A stretch of DNA of 64,000 bases from DATFNV01 sp963827935 (GTDB lineage: Bacteria; Planctomycetota; Planctomycetia; Gemmatales; Gemmataceae). A program made the translations under genes and the position numbers. The stretch covers positions 620,001-684,000 of the forward strand of contig CAWHCN010000011.1 in assembly GCA_963827935.1 (NCBI GenBank), written 5' to 3'. Shown here one piece after another: positions 52,358 through 62,760 of this stretch. The notes below the pieces were generated by a model. That model was not told the DNA's origin. It ran no database searches and saw only the letters and a program-made list of their open reading frames with translations. How positions within the stretch are numbered: the first letter of the stretch is position 1; each line of letters opens with the position of its first letter.

Positions 52358-55100
52358 TGCGACCTCCAAATCAGGCCAGCCTCAGCAACGTGGGCGGGAA
52401 GCCTCAACTCGCTCGGAGGCGGGCCCGCCAAACCGTATCGGTATTGAGATTAGACGCTTTTGCAGGATTGTGGAAGGCGCCCGGCCTATTTCTCCCGCCG
52501 CCGCCTCTCACGGCACCGCGCACGTCCCCTCCGCCGCATGGCCCAGTTTCACCCGCACCACACGCCGGTTGACAGTATCGGCCACGTAGGCGTATCGGTC
52601 CGAGACGGCGACGTAGCTGGGCCAGGCGAGCGGAATCTCCGGCTTCTTGACCCGGGCGCCCGGACCGCCGGAGTCCTCGTTGCCGTACTTGCCGAAGGTC
52701 GTGATGGGGTTGTTGTTGGTGTCGACCACCTCGATCCGGAACTGGCCGGCGTTGGGGAAGAAGACCCGGCCGAAGGGGTCCACGTCGAAGCCGGAACCCT
52801 CGCACATGCAATGGCTGGTGTTCCCGGACATGTGGGCCGAGTAGGGGGCATAGCCGAAGCGGGTCCAAAGGGCGCCCTGGATCGTGCCGGTCAGGTGCGG
52901 CTGCGAGCTGAAGTGCCGCTTGAATGGAATCTTCGGCTTCTCCAGCAGTTCGGCCGGCGGAGAGCCCAGGCCGCTTTTTGGAAGCGTTTTCTGGTGCCAG
53001 ATGATCCCGCCGGAGGGCGGGAACTTGATAATGCTGCCGTACATGTAGCTGTACCAGAAGAGGTCGCCGCCGGTACACTCCTTGGGCGGGGCCGGCAATT
53101 TCCCGTCGAAAAACTCCGGGTACGAGCGATCCGGCGGCTTCACCAGGTCGGCCAGGTAGATGTTCCCCTTCGCATCGACGCGCGGGATGGCCCCGTTCAG
53201 GCACTGCCAGATGACCGTGCGCTTCGTCTTGCCGTCCTGGCCGACGGCGTTCAGGGTCAGGAATTTCCCAGCATCCTTCGGGTTCTTGGTCACTGAGTCG
53301 ACCGTGGCGATGACGTAGATCTCGTCGGTCGGAGCGTAGGGGCGCAGGGCCAGGTGGCGGAGCTGGAAGCACATCATTCCGTCCAGGGGAATGCTGAACG
53401 TGTCCAGGCCGTCCCAGTTCTTCGGCTTGGCATCGTGGTCGAAGCGCCACAGCCCCTTGTTCCAGGTGAACGCATAGAGGTAACCGTCCGGCCCGGGAAT
53501 GAGCTGCGCCGCCAGGACGGTGCCCCGCGCCAGGCGGGTGACGTCGATGACGGCCTTGCTCTGCCCGCTGCTGTCGTCGAGGCGATAGATGGTGCTGTCG
53601 CTGGCCTTGACGTAGACTTCGCCGCGGAGGCGATCGACGGTCAGGTCGCGCGGCCCCTCCGCCCACAGGCTTTTGCCGCGCGGATCGCCCTTGCTCGACA
53701 AATTTTTCGCCGGCGTCCTCGATGCAGAACAGGCGGGTCGGAAGCGGGTAGATCGTCGGCAGCCAGATGCGCACCGGCTTGGCGGAGGTATCCACGGCGA
53801 TGCGGTGAACGCCCGTGTTGGGGCTTTGGCCGGTACGCGGCAGCTTGATCCGGTAGAGCTCCTGGCCTTCCCGAGGCCACTGAACTTGATCAGGTCGGCC
53901 GTCTGCGTGCCGTTGTAGGCACAAACATAGACGGCGCCGCTGGCCGGATCGACGCCGATCACCTGCGGGTCCTTGACGGCGATTTCGCCGGCGTAGGAGC
54001 GGTCGGCCTCCTTGAACACCACCACGCGGTCCGCCGGCGGGTCGGCGACATAGAGCAGGCCGTTGGCGACCGCCACGCCGCGCGGGGCGGTCAGGTTGGC
54101 CTTCTCCTTGCCCGGTTCGCCGAGCTTGCCGACGAAGACCTCCGCGGGGCCGCGTTTCGCCACGTCCACGCGAAAGACGCAGGGCAGCGGCACGACCTTC
54201 TTGTAGTCGCCAGCCCCCGCCCCGAGACCCGCGAAGTAGACGTACTTGTCATCCGTGCTCACCGCCAGGCAGGGACGCTCCGACCAGAACGACGAATTGT
54301 CGCCGGCCAACCGGAGGTCCTTGATCGTCCGGCAAGAGGCGCGGACCGAGGAATGTGTCGTAGGGGATGCCGCCGTCGGCATCCACCGCGACGAGCGCCG
54401 GCCCCTTGACCAGCCAGTAGACCCGGCCCCCGCGAATCGACGGCGGGGCAGCTCCATTCCGGCATGTCCCGGCCGCGCACGCCGATGTTGTCCGGGTAGA
54501 AGCTCAGCGTTTCCCAGTTGTAGATGTGCGGCACCAGGTCGCCGGCGCTGGTCTGGAAGACCCCCAGCGCCTTGACTCTTTTGACGTCGATGTCCGCGGG
54601 GAACGGGGCGAGGACCTTCAGGTGCTTGCCGTCGCGGTTGTAGACCTTGATCTTGTGCCCGCCCATGTTGCCGTTGGCAGTGCCGTCCTTGTGGAAGGCG
54701 TAGAGGCTGCCGCGCGGCCCGACGGCCACGGCGCTGATCTCGCCGCTGCCGTCCGGGTTGTGCAGCAGGAACCGGTCGAATTCCGGCTTCAGGCCGAGCT
54801 GCACGCGGACCTGGAACGGTCCGCCCGCCGCCGGCTTGCCGAAATCGTCCTTGCCGTCCCAGGCCAGCGACTGTTTCAGAGAATTCGGCTTGCAGCGGCT
54901 CCGGCGGATTCTTGCCGAGCATGCCGCCGGCGAGATGACGAATGATCTTCCCCTGGGCGTCTTCGAGGGTGACAGTCACGTCGGTGAGACGGTCCGGCTC
55001 GAACTCGATTCTCTTCGTTTCGCCGGACCCGACGACGGTGGGCTTTCGAGTGAACCCCGGCGCGCTGTCGGCTGCGGCAAGCGTCGCTGCCAGCAGCAAA

Positions 55101-56775
55101 CTAGTTGGACAGCGCCACTTTCTGTCATGGTTGATACGTAAGTGCAGCTACCACAGGAAGTTGGGGTTGCGTGATAGAGTAAGAAAAGACGATCCTCCGT
55201 GTTCTCTGATTCCTGGAAGGAATACCACGGAGGATCGTCAGCATGACGCTGAAGCAGATTGCCAGTCTCGGCAAGGAGTTGGCCAGGTTTCTGAGGCTGT
55301 TCGTCGGCCGGTTTCGCAGCCGCCCCGGTTTCGCCCTGTTGGCCGTGTATGTCCAGGGGCTGCTCTCGAATCTACAACGCAAAAACATCGAGGCTATGGC
55401 CCTGGAACTGGGTAGGGCGCCACGGACTCTACAACGTTTCGTGGAATCGATCAAGTGGGATGAGACCGGCGTGCGCGATGACTGCCAGCGCTTGGTGGCC
55501 CGCGAACATGCTCATGCGGAGGCGATCGGTTGCCTCGACGAGTCGGGAACGGCCAAGAGCGGTAGCCATACGGCGGGTGCCGCACGGCAGTGGCTGGGCA
55601 GTCGTGGCAAGGTCGACAACGGTGTCGTCGGCGTGCATCTGAGCTACGGCAGCCCCGGCTTTCAGTGTCTGCTCGACAGCGCGGTCTACTTGCCCCGGGA
55701 CTGGGCCGACGATCCGGAGCGTCGAAAAAAAATTACATCCCCAAAGAGGTCGTGTTCCGTACCAAGCCGCAAATCGGCCTGGAGCTGATCGACCGCGCCT
55801 TGGCCAACGGTGTGCGTGTCCTGGCCTGGACGTTTGACGAAGGCTACGGCCGTGACACGGCCTTTCTGGACGGTCTGGAACAGCGTGGACAGGTATTCGT
55901 GGGCGAAGTGCCGGCGAACTTCCGCGGCTGGCCGAAAAAGCCCCAGGTGCTTCGGAGCGGTCGGTCGCGGCGGCGCGGCCGCAAAAAAACCTATCCGCGG
56001 CTGGCGGCGCGAAGCCGGCGCGGCAGCCAAGTGCGAAACCTGACGCGCTATTCGCCCGTCTTTCGCAAGCAGAAGTGGCAGCGCTACCGCATCAAGGACA
56101 CCCAGCACGGCCCCGAGGTCTGGGAGGTGAAATGGGCGAAGCTCTGGCGCAAGGGACTCGATGGCCTGCCGGGACGTTGGCACTGCTTGATCGTAGCACG
56201 CAACGTTTTGACCAAGGAGGTGAAATACTTCCTATCCAACCGTGTGCCCGGGGAGCGTGGCATTTCGCTGCGGCGGTTACTGCGTGTGGCCTTTGGGCGT
56301 TGGTCGGTAGAAAGCTGCTTTCGCCAGGCCAAAGAGGAACTGGGCTTGGACCATTACGAAGTTCGCGGCTGGCGTTGCTTGCACCGGCACTTTTACCTGA
56401 CGCAACTGGCCCACCTGTTTTGCGCCCGCATGCGTCAGCAGTTCGACGCCGCAACGACGCACGACGACCCGCTGGAACACCTGACGACAGAACAAGTGCG
56501 ACGAGCCATGAACACCTGGTTAGAGACAGCACAGGGGCGACTGACAAAAGCGGCACGCTTCCAACGAGAGTTAGCCAAGCAGCAGTATTACCAGCGTCGC
56601 AATGCGCAGGCCCAGCGCTCTCACGTGAAAACGCGCATGGCTCAACTGCGATCCTTGGGCATCGATGTCGATCGGATCAAATCGTGCATCCCCCAATCGC
56701 CGACCTGATCGGCTATACTGTTCTCAATGTTGGACTTCCGCCATTGCAACAAGGAAAGTGGCGCTGTCCAACTAG
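55101..56775 (+). mobile_element. IS701-family insertion sequence
   Basis: 1675 bases bounded by perfect 22-bp inverted ends (55101-55122, CTAGTTGGACAGCGCCACTT.., and 56754-56775). The outer CTAG at each end is best read as the 4-bp target duplication, so the element proper ends in TTGGACAGCGCCACTTTC. It carries one transposase in two frames (55243-56708). Inserted in the signal-peptide part of a leftward gene. Confidence 0.92.
55243..56708 (+). CDS. IS701-family transposase, frame change at A8
   Basis: About 487 residues if the two frames are joined. Frame 1 (55243 onward) opens with ARFLRLFVGRFRSRPGFALL and GLLSNLQRKNIEAMALELG, typical of IS701 transposases, and holds a first catalytic Asp (AIGCLDESGTAK). 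At a run of eight A (55724-55731) the frame moves back one base into NYIPKEVVFRTKPQIGLELI, which continues through WTFDEGYGRD and the FGRWSVESCFRQAKEELGLD Glu region. The slip could be programmed or an assembly error in the homopolymer. Confidence 0.88.
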
Positions 56776-56884
56776 ACAACGCGGCGAAAAGGGGTTTCAT
56801 GGTGTGCATTGATTGCTCCACTGTCAGATAGCGGCTGGTCGCGCGGCGCTCCATGAATCACCTGGGCGGATCGGCAAGATCGTC

Positions 56885-57064
56885 GTGGCACGGTCTCCTG
56901 ACCGTGCCAGTTCGGCGACCGAAGGTCTCCACGCATCCATCGCGGATCCCGGGAGACCTTCGGTCAGGCCGGGTGGCACGGTCAGGAGACCGTGCCACAA
57001 CGGCGGTCAGGCCGGGTGGCACGGTCAGGAGACCGTGCCACAACGGCGGAGACCGTGCCACAAC
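56885..57064. repeat. Cluster of palindromes with GTGGCACGGTC units
   Basis: A hairpin at 56885-56909 (GGCACGGTC..GACCGTGCC), a perfect 14-bp inverted repeat at 56917-56930/56952-56965 (GACCGAAGGTCTCC), and then two tandem copies of a GGTGGCACGGTCAGGAGACC palindrome with a third partial. This fills most of the 307-base gap 56801-57107, which has no gene. Confidence 0.8.
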
Positions 57065-57107
57065 AGCGCGAGCATCGGGCTCGTTGTTTCCGAACGCCCT
57101 TAATAAG

Positions 57108-57449
57108 TCACGTCGGCGGATCGGCAAGATAGCGGATGCTGTGAACGGGGCTGACGGTCACCAACCCCTGGCCGATCATCCCTTCCAGGGCGGCGAGCAG
57201 CGGCTCGATCCGCTCGGGCAGGTCCACAATGTCGATGCGCACCGGCAGATTCTCGCTCAGCTCCAGCAGGCGCGTGGTGTGCAGCGTGTGTCCGGCGCCG
57301 TACCCTTCCACGCACCGCGTGACGCTGGCCCCGGCGATGCCCTTCTCTTGGCAGAGGTGCACAATCGCCGAATAGAGGGCCCGTCCATGCCACTGGTCGG
57401 TGCTGTTGACGAAGATGGTGACCTGCCGTGCCTCCGCCTCGACTTTCAT
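57108..57449 (-). CDS. DUF190-family protein
   Basis: 113 residues of the DUF190/PII-like fold (RQVTIFVNSTDQWHGRALYS, IAGASVTRCVEGYGAGHTLH, LPVRIDIVDLPERIEPLLAA). DUF190 genes commonly accompany crcB fluoride channels and may bind nucleotide. It starts nine bases after the crcB stop on the same strand. Confidence 0.9.
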   Translation of the reverse strand: MKVEAEARQVTIFVNSTDQWHGRALYSAIVHLCQEKGIAGASVTRCVEGYGAGHTLHTTRLLELSENLPVRIDIVDLPERIEPLLAALEGMIGQGLVTVSPVHSIRYLADPPT

Positions 57450-57458
57450 GGCAACACC

Positions 57459-57899
57459 CTACTTTCTGGGGAACACCAGGCCGACGAGCATGACGCCCAG
57501 GAGCACGCCGAGGAACCCGGCCAGCACGCTGAGGGCGATGTTGCTCAGGGCGTACCACCAGCTGCCGTCGCGGACCAGCTTGAACGTCTCCCACTCGAAG
57601 GTGGAGAAGGTCGTGTAGCCGCCGCAGAACCCGGTGCCGACGAGCAGATACCAGTTCTGGTGTTCCGGCGGCAGGCGTTCCAGGATGATGACGGCGGCGA
57701 CGGCGAGGATGAACGAGCCGCTGACATTGATGACCAGAGTGCCATAGGGAAAGCCCTGCGCCCACAGTTGGCTATCGAACCACTTGCCGATGAGATAACG
57801 CGCGGCCGTGCCGACGGCCCCTCCCACCATGAGCAATAACATCTTGTTCCTCAGCAACACGCCAAGCCACCGGCGCAGCCGTTCCACCTGCTCGCCCAC
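57459..57899 (-). CDS. crcB: Fluoride channel CrcB/Fluc
   Basis: 146 residues, four membrane helices: GGAVGTAARYLIGKW, YGTLVINVSGSFILAVAAVI with the pore Asn, and GTGFCGGYTTFSTFEWET with the conserved TTFSTF. Works as a dual-topology dimer that lets F- leave the cell. The start is a GTG at 57899. No fluoride riboswitch could be recognised in the short upstream gap. Confidence 0.93.
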   Translation of the reverse strand: MGEQVERLRRWLGVLLRNKMLLLMVGGAVGTAARYLIGKWFDSQLWAQGFPYGTLVINVSGSFILAVAAVIILERLPPEHQNWYLLVGTGFCGGYTTFSTFEWETFKLVRDGSWWYALSNIALSVLAGFLGVLLGVMLVGLVFPRK

Positions 57900-57974
57900 C
57901 GTGGGCCCCTCCTGTTCTCTTGCCCATTCTACCCCAGAAGAACCGGGCGATCATACGGCTCGGCGGCGGCCGCG

Positions 57975-59262
57975 TCAACGCGGCGGACGCGCCACCCAGC
58001 GCACCCGGTGCAGCAGCACCGCTCCGACGAACATCAGCGCTGCCGCGTAACCAAAGCCGAGTGTCGGGCTGAAGGTCCAGAGCAAGCCGACGACGGCGCT
58101 GGAGAGGAAATCGCCAACGCCGTTCACCGTCCCCATGACCCCGTAGGCCGTCCCGCGGAGCGACCGATCCGGCACCAGGTCGGCGGCCATGGCGCCTTCC
58201 AGGGCATCCACCACGCCGGCGAACACGCCGGCTAGGGCGAACAGCACCAGCAGCCAGAAGAGGGAAAAACCGGCCGCGAGGAAGGCGATGGCGAAGCCAG
58301 CCGTCACCGCCGAGCCGAGTGCATAGCCCAGCGCCATCAGCCCGCGCCGGCCAACCCGGTCGCTCAGCGCCCCCACCGGGTAGGAGGCGGCCGCATACAC
58401 GACGTTGCGCAGCGCGTACAGGAGAGCGGCGAGGGAAGGGGCGTCGGCCCCGTAGGCCGGCGTCAACAGGGTCACGGCGGCGGCGATGAGCAGCGTCGCG
58501 GAGAAGTCGCCCGCACCGAACACGCCGACCCCTAGGAGGAAGCGGCGATAGTTCAGCGGCAACGCCCGCACCGAGGCCCAGAAGCGGAGCCCCTGGTTGG
58601 CGGCCCGACGCTTCTCGCGCACCAGAAGGCCGAACGCCAAGGCCGAGCCGAGCCCTGGGATGAGTGTCGCCACGAATATCAGGCGATACGGCCCGGTGGC
58701 CCCCCACTGGCCCGAGGGCAGGAGGAGGTAGAGAATCGCCGCCGCGGCGAGCGGCCCGAGGATGGCGCCGACCGTGTCGCCGGCGCGATGGAAGCCGAAC
58801 GCCTTGCCGCGGTCGGCGGCGGCCACCGACTCGGCCAGGAGGGCATCGCGCAGCGGCCCGCGCACCCCGCGCCCGAACCAGGCCAGGGCCCGCCCGACCA
58901 GGATGAGCGGCCACGAGGAAGCCAGGGCAAAAAGCGCCGTCGCGGCCCCGGTCAGCGCGTAGCCCGCGGTCACAAGCCCTTTGCGGTGCCCGAGGCGGTC
59001 GCTCCACCAGCCGGACCCCAGCTTCACGAAACTCGCCAGCGCGTCGGACACGCCTTCGATGATCCCCAGGGCGTAGGCCGGAGCGCCCAGGGCGGCGAGG
59101 AAGCCGGGCAGAACCGCCGTCGCCATTCTCATGGCCGGCGTCGGACAGAAGGCTGGTCAGCCCCATGCCGACGACATTCCGGTTGAACCACTGGCCGGGG
59201 GGCGGAGTGTCGGCGGCGGCGCTCTCCACTCCGTCCTTGAGCGGCACCTCGTCCACAGACAT
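57975..59262 (-). CDS. MFS transporter, frame broken near start
   Basis: About 429 residues, 12 helices. ATG 59262 (MSVDEVPLKDGVESAAADTP) runs to NVVGMGLTSLLSDAGHE; a frame change near 59130 continues as MATAVLPGFLAALGAPAYAL. The DRLGHRKG loop after helix 2 and GALSDRVGRRGLMALGYALG are major-facilitator signatures. An AGGAG stretch is directly beside the ATG, closer than usual. It lies upstream of crcB/DUF190 on the same strand. Substrate unknown. Confidence 0.87.
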
Positions 59263-59338
59263 CTCCTGTTCATGGCGCGAAATTGCTGGGATTGACTCTG
59301 ATGTGCCTCGCCCGAACTGGGATTTCCGGGAGCCTCCG

Positions 59339-59551
59339 ATGAACTTCATCCTGCTCAACGATCCGGCCAGCCAGCGTCAGCAACTCGTCCGTGCCGACCA
59401 CGTCAGCGGCATCCAGGTCGCCAAGGCCGACCGCTCCATTACCCTCTTGCTTCTGGGCGGCCAGGAGATGCACCTGACGCACGAGGAGTCCAAGCAGTTT
59501 CTGCACTGGACCAAGGCCCACATGCAGACCGGCGCGCAACTGCAAGAGTAG
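59339..59551 (+). CDS. Small hypothetical protein
   Basis: 70 residues, MNFILLNDPASQRQQLVRAD then ITLLLLGGQEMHLTHEESKQ and FLHWTKAHM. Reads as a small beta-rich domain with a C-terminal helix. Alone between divergent neighbours; its start is 77 bases from the divergent MFS start. Family not recognised. Confidence 0.65.
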   Translation: MNFILLNDPASQRQQLVRADHVSGIQVAKADRSITLLLLGGQEMHLTHEESKQFLHWTKAHMQTGAQLQE

Positions 59552-59580
59552 CGAGCTTCCCGCCAGTCGAACCTCCCGCC

Positions 59581-59680
59581 AGCGAGCCTCCCGCCAGCGA
59601 GCCTCCCGCGTCAGCGGGGGGAGTTTTCGTCTCCTACTTCCCCCCGCTGACGCGGGAGGCTCGCTGGCGGGAGGCTCGCT
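59581..59680. repeat. 40-bp perfect inverted repeat
   Basis: Arms at 59581-59620 and 59641-59680 are exact complements over 40 bases (outer AGCGAGCCTCCCGCCAGCGA), 20-base loop; the arms themselves are built of AGCGAGCCTCCCGCC tandem units that continue to the left. It lies between the convergent ends of two genes, so it can act as a two-way terminator. Confidence 0.88.
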
Positions 59681-59688
59681 CACAAAAG

Positions 59689-61948
59689 TCACTTCGGCAA
59701 CTCCTTGATCCACTCCTCGATCAGCTTGACCGCCTTCTGGTCCACCACGCTGGAACCGACATGCGGCATTCGCCCCAGGTCGGTCTTTTTCATCCGAAAG
59801 AGCACCAGCGAGCGGGCCGGGGCGCCAGGGACGAGGATGCGCGGATCGTCCAGGTCGAAGGTCCCCTGGCCGGGTCGCGTGTCCAGAGTGCCGGTATCGC
59901 GAAGTTTCAAGGTCGCCAGGAGCTGGAATTCGGCGTTGCCGCCGCCCCACTTCATGTGACAGTGGGCGCAGTTGGCGTGCAAGTAGGCACGGGCCCGGGC
60001 ATCCAGGGGCAGGCCGGCATCGTCGTAATTGGCGAGTTTCGGCAGCTTCTCCGGCGGCGCGGGCAGCGGTTTCGTGAAAATGCCCAGGTGCTCCAGGGTC
60101 CGCAACTGATTGGCGGTGCGGCCGCCGCCGTAATCGTGATCCCGGTTCATCTGCAAGGTATTCACGCCCAGGGCGAACTTGGCCGGCAGCGTGTGACACA
60201 GGGTACACTCCGCCCGGCTGGGGAAGTGCCAGGTCTGCTTGCGCTCGCCGCCCGGGGCATCCTTGTCCTTGATCGTGAAGGTGCGGTCCAGGCCGCCCTC
60301 CAGCAGATCGGCATCGGTCTGGTCGTCGTTCCAGACGTAGGTGTAGCCGCGCCAGTAACCCTCGCCGTATTCATCGGCGCCGGGAATCTCCTGGTAGTGC
60401 AGGATTCGCGTCTCCAGGCGGCGGCGGCTGGACGGGTTGCCACGCTCCAGGTCCAGGGCAAAGGTTTTTACCAGCACCGTCCCGTCCGGGAAGCGCCAGC
60501 CCGGGGGTTCGCCCGGCGCCGGTTGCGGATAGGTAATGGCGTCGTACTCGATCTGGCTCTGGCCGGGCAACGCCAGGAACCGTTCCTTCGCCGCCCCATC
60601 CGACCAGAGCGGAGCGTTCACCTCGTAAGGGATCAATCCTTTCTCCGGGGTGTGATCCTTGGTGGAGGCGAAGAGTCCGGTTTGGCTCAACTTCTTGGGA
60701 AAGTCGGCATTGGCCGTGCCGGTCGGCCCCGGCACCAGGCGATGGACCTGGCCGCCGACGAAGTCGAGGTGATAGATTTCGCCGGCCTCGTCCTCGCCGA
60801 AGCTCACCACGCGGAGCCGGGTCTTGGCCAGCTCGCGGTGCTCGGACACCTTTTTGCCGTCGTAGCGGAAGCCCCAGATGCGGCCGGTGTCGAAATCGCC
60901 GTAAATGTAGGTCCCGGTCAGCTCCTTCAGCCGGTCGCCGCGGTACAGGAACCCCCCGGTCAGGCTGCGGAACTCGGAATGGGGGTGCTCGATGATCGGC
61001 GGCAGGATCGGCGTCGGGCCCTTCTTGCGGTCCGGCCGGAAGGGGTGCGTGCCCTCCATAACCGACCAGCCGTAATTGCCCCCTTTGGCGATCTTGTAGA
61101 ACCATCTCCCACAGGTCCTGACCGACCTCGCCGCACCACAGATCGCCGGTCTTCCGGTCGAAGCTGAACTTCCACGGCTGGCGCGTCCCGTAGCACCAGA
61201 TCTCTGGGCGAGCCCCCTTCCTGTTCACGAAGGGGTTGTCCTTTGGGATGCCGTAGGCCTTCCCGTCTGCGGGGTGGTCGACATCGATGCGGAGGATGGA
61301 GGCCAGCACGTCGCTGACGTCCTGTCCCGTTTGCAGCTGGTCGGCGATGCCGCTGCCGTCGCCGGTGCCGATGTAGAGATAGCCGTCAGGCCCGAATTTG
61401 AGGCAGCCGGCGTTGTGGCCGCCGGAGGGCCATTCGAATATGACCTTGGCGCTGGCCGGGTCGCAGCTCAGCGGGTCGCCCTTGGCCGTGTAGCGCGTCA
61501 CCTTGCTGCCGGTGGGACTGTTATTGTCGGGGTCCATGATCCGGGTGACGTAGACGTAGCCGTTCTTGGCGAATTGCGGGTGGAAGGCGATCGCATAAAT
61601 GGTGGTCTTGGTGTCCAGGAGCAGATCGGCTTGGTCGGTCTGGCGATCGATGCGGAAGGTGAAGACCTTGCCGTGGCGTTCGGCCACGGCCAGGCGCTTG
61701 TGTCCGGGGACGGGGGCCATGTCGAGCGGCTCGGCGAATTTCAGCTTCGGAAAAGCCACCTCGGAGCGAAACGGCGGCGGCGGCTCGGGCGATCCCTTGA
61801 CGCGCGACGTGGTCCACGGTACGCGCTTGTCCAGGCCAACGGGCTGGGCGTCGGCCTTGCGCTCGGGATCGGCTGCCTGCGAGTGGCAGAGGACCCAGCC
61901 AAAGACGATCGCCGCCAGGGACGCGAGAAGGAGAGGCAGGCTGCGCAT
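59689..61948 (-). CDS. Exported sorbosone/glucose dehydrogenase-like protein with cytochrome c domain
   Basis: About 752 residues. Signal peptide MRSLPLLLASLAAIVFGWVL; a PQQ-dependent sugar dehydrogenase-like beta-propeller (LAVAERHGKVFTFRIDRQTD, IAFHPQFAKNGYVYVTRIMD, GGHNAGCLKFGPDGYLYIGT GDG); a middle domain; then C-terminal heme c sites CTLCHTLP and CAHCHM. One frame change near 61100 (DLWEMV / YKIAKGGNYGWSVME). Planctomycetes have many such proteins, thought to oxidise sugars in the periplasm. Direct PQQ binding is inferred. Confidence 0.9.
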
Positions 61949-62059
61949 GGAAGCACCCTGTTCTTGCAGGTACACCGGAAGAAAACGCCACAGGAGGGCG
62001 GCATCACTTTACAGCGCCCGCGCGGGAAGGAACAGCAAAAAGGCAGCCCCCGCCCCGCT

Positions 62060-62245
62060 TCACCGCACGGCGATGGGGTTACCCGGCGACCCGGTGGCCC
62101 CGTCGGCACCCCATTCGGACGGCCACCACTTCGGCCCAATGGGCGTCTCATCGCCGGCGGGCCCCGCGGAGGCCAGGGTGGCGAACAGGGCCAGCAATAC
62201 CGCGCCAACCAGGCGCCGGGAGAGGCAGGAAACGGTGCCCATCAT
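62060..62245 (-). pseudogene. Short secreted remnant, possibly of a cyclase-family gene
   Basis: 61 residues: signal peptide (RRLVGAVLLALFATLASAG) then GPKWWPSEWGADGATGSPGN and a stop. KWWPSEWGAD closely resembles the start of cyclase/kynurenine formamidase-like proteins, but nothing of the catalytic domain follows. It looks like the first part of a truncated gene, though a real small secreted protein cannot be excluded. Confidence 0.45.
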
Positions 62246-62429
62246 GAGAGTGAGCCTCGCAACAGGAACGGGGAGAGGACCTCAATCGCTACGGCAGTCA
62301 GTGTAGGCGCTCGAAGAGGCAGCCAGGGCACAGGCAACCAGAATTCGCGCGAATTGTGGTCGCGAAGTGTGGAAGCAGGACGCGTGGGTGGCCGTATAAT
62401 GACTCGTCCGCCACTTCGGTCAGCCCATG

Positions 62430-62638
62430 GTGCCACCACCACCCTCGGACACCCCGTGGCACCGTCATGGCACCCTGGTGGCACCATCATGGCACCCTGG
62501 CGGCACCATCATGGCACCCTGGTGGCACCATCGTGGCACCCTTGGCACCGTGGTGGCACCATGCCGGCACCATCGTGGCAGGGTGGCGGCACCATCGTGG
62601 CACTGTCGTGGCACCGTGGCGACACCCTGCCTTCACGG
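62430..62638. repeat. Tandem GGCACC-rich 12-mer array (copy 2)
   Basis: About 209 bases of imperfect 12-base units (CACCATCGTGG-, CACCCTGGTGG-like) after a 34-base leader identical to that at 32753-32786. It fills much of the 515-base gap 62246-62760, in which no credible gene was found. Confidence 0.85.
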
Positions 62639-62760
62639 CACCCAAACCCTGCGGAGCTGACATCCTGGACCCGTTCAGCGATCCGCAGCTGCCGCCCGCC
62701 CACCGCTGCGGCTGACGCCAGACCGTGCCTGCCCCGATGGCTTCCTCGAGACCGACTTCC

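Larger units (their letters stand above)
52508..56800 (-). pseudogene. Secreted beta-propeller protein interrupted by IS701-type element
   Basis: A leftward gene split by the element at 55101-56775. The 5' piece (56800-56776) starts at ATG 56800, MKPLFAAL; the main piece resumes at 55100 as SLLLAATLAAADSAPGFTRK. Joined through one CTAG copy they give one signal peptide in one frame. The rest has six-bladed-propeller/NHL-like segments (LYVADPPADRVVVFKEADRS, DPFGRVFFPNAGQFRIEVVD) and several further frame breaks (near 53700, 53870, 54370, 54830). About 870 residues originally. Family: SMP-30/NHL-like exported protein, function unknown. Confidence 0.85.

Noticed and set aside
56885..57064. Possible CRISPR array
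   Set aside because: The repeats are palindromes next to each other without unique spacers of uniform length; they fit intergenic palindromic repeats.
57900..57974. Fluoride riboswitch upstream of crcB
   Set aside because: The gap is short and does not show the conserved riboswitch core; upstream DNA is the end of the MFS gene.
59761..61167. 468-residue plus-strand frame opposite the cytochrome c protein
   Set aside because: Antisense shadow; the minus-strand frame has a signal peptide and heme motifs.
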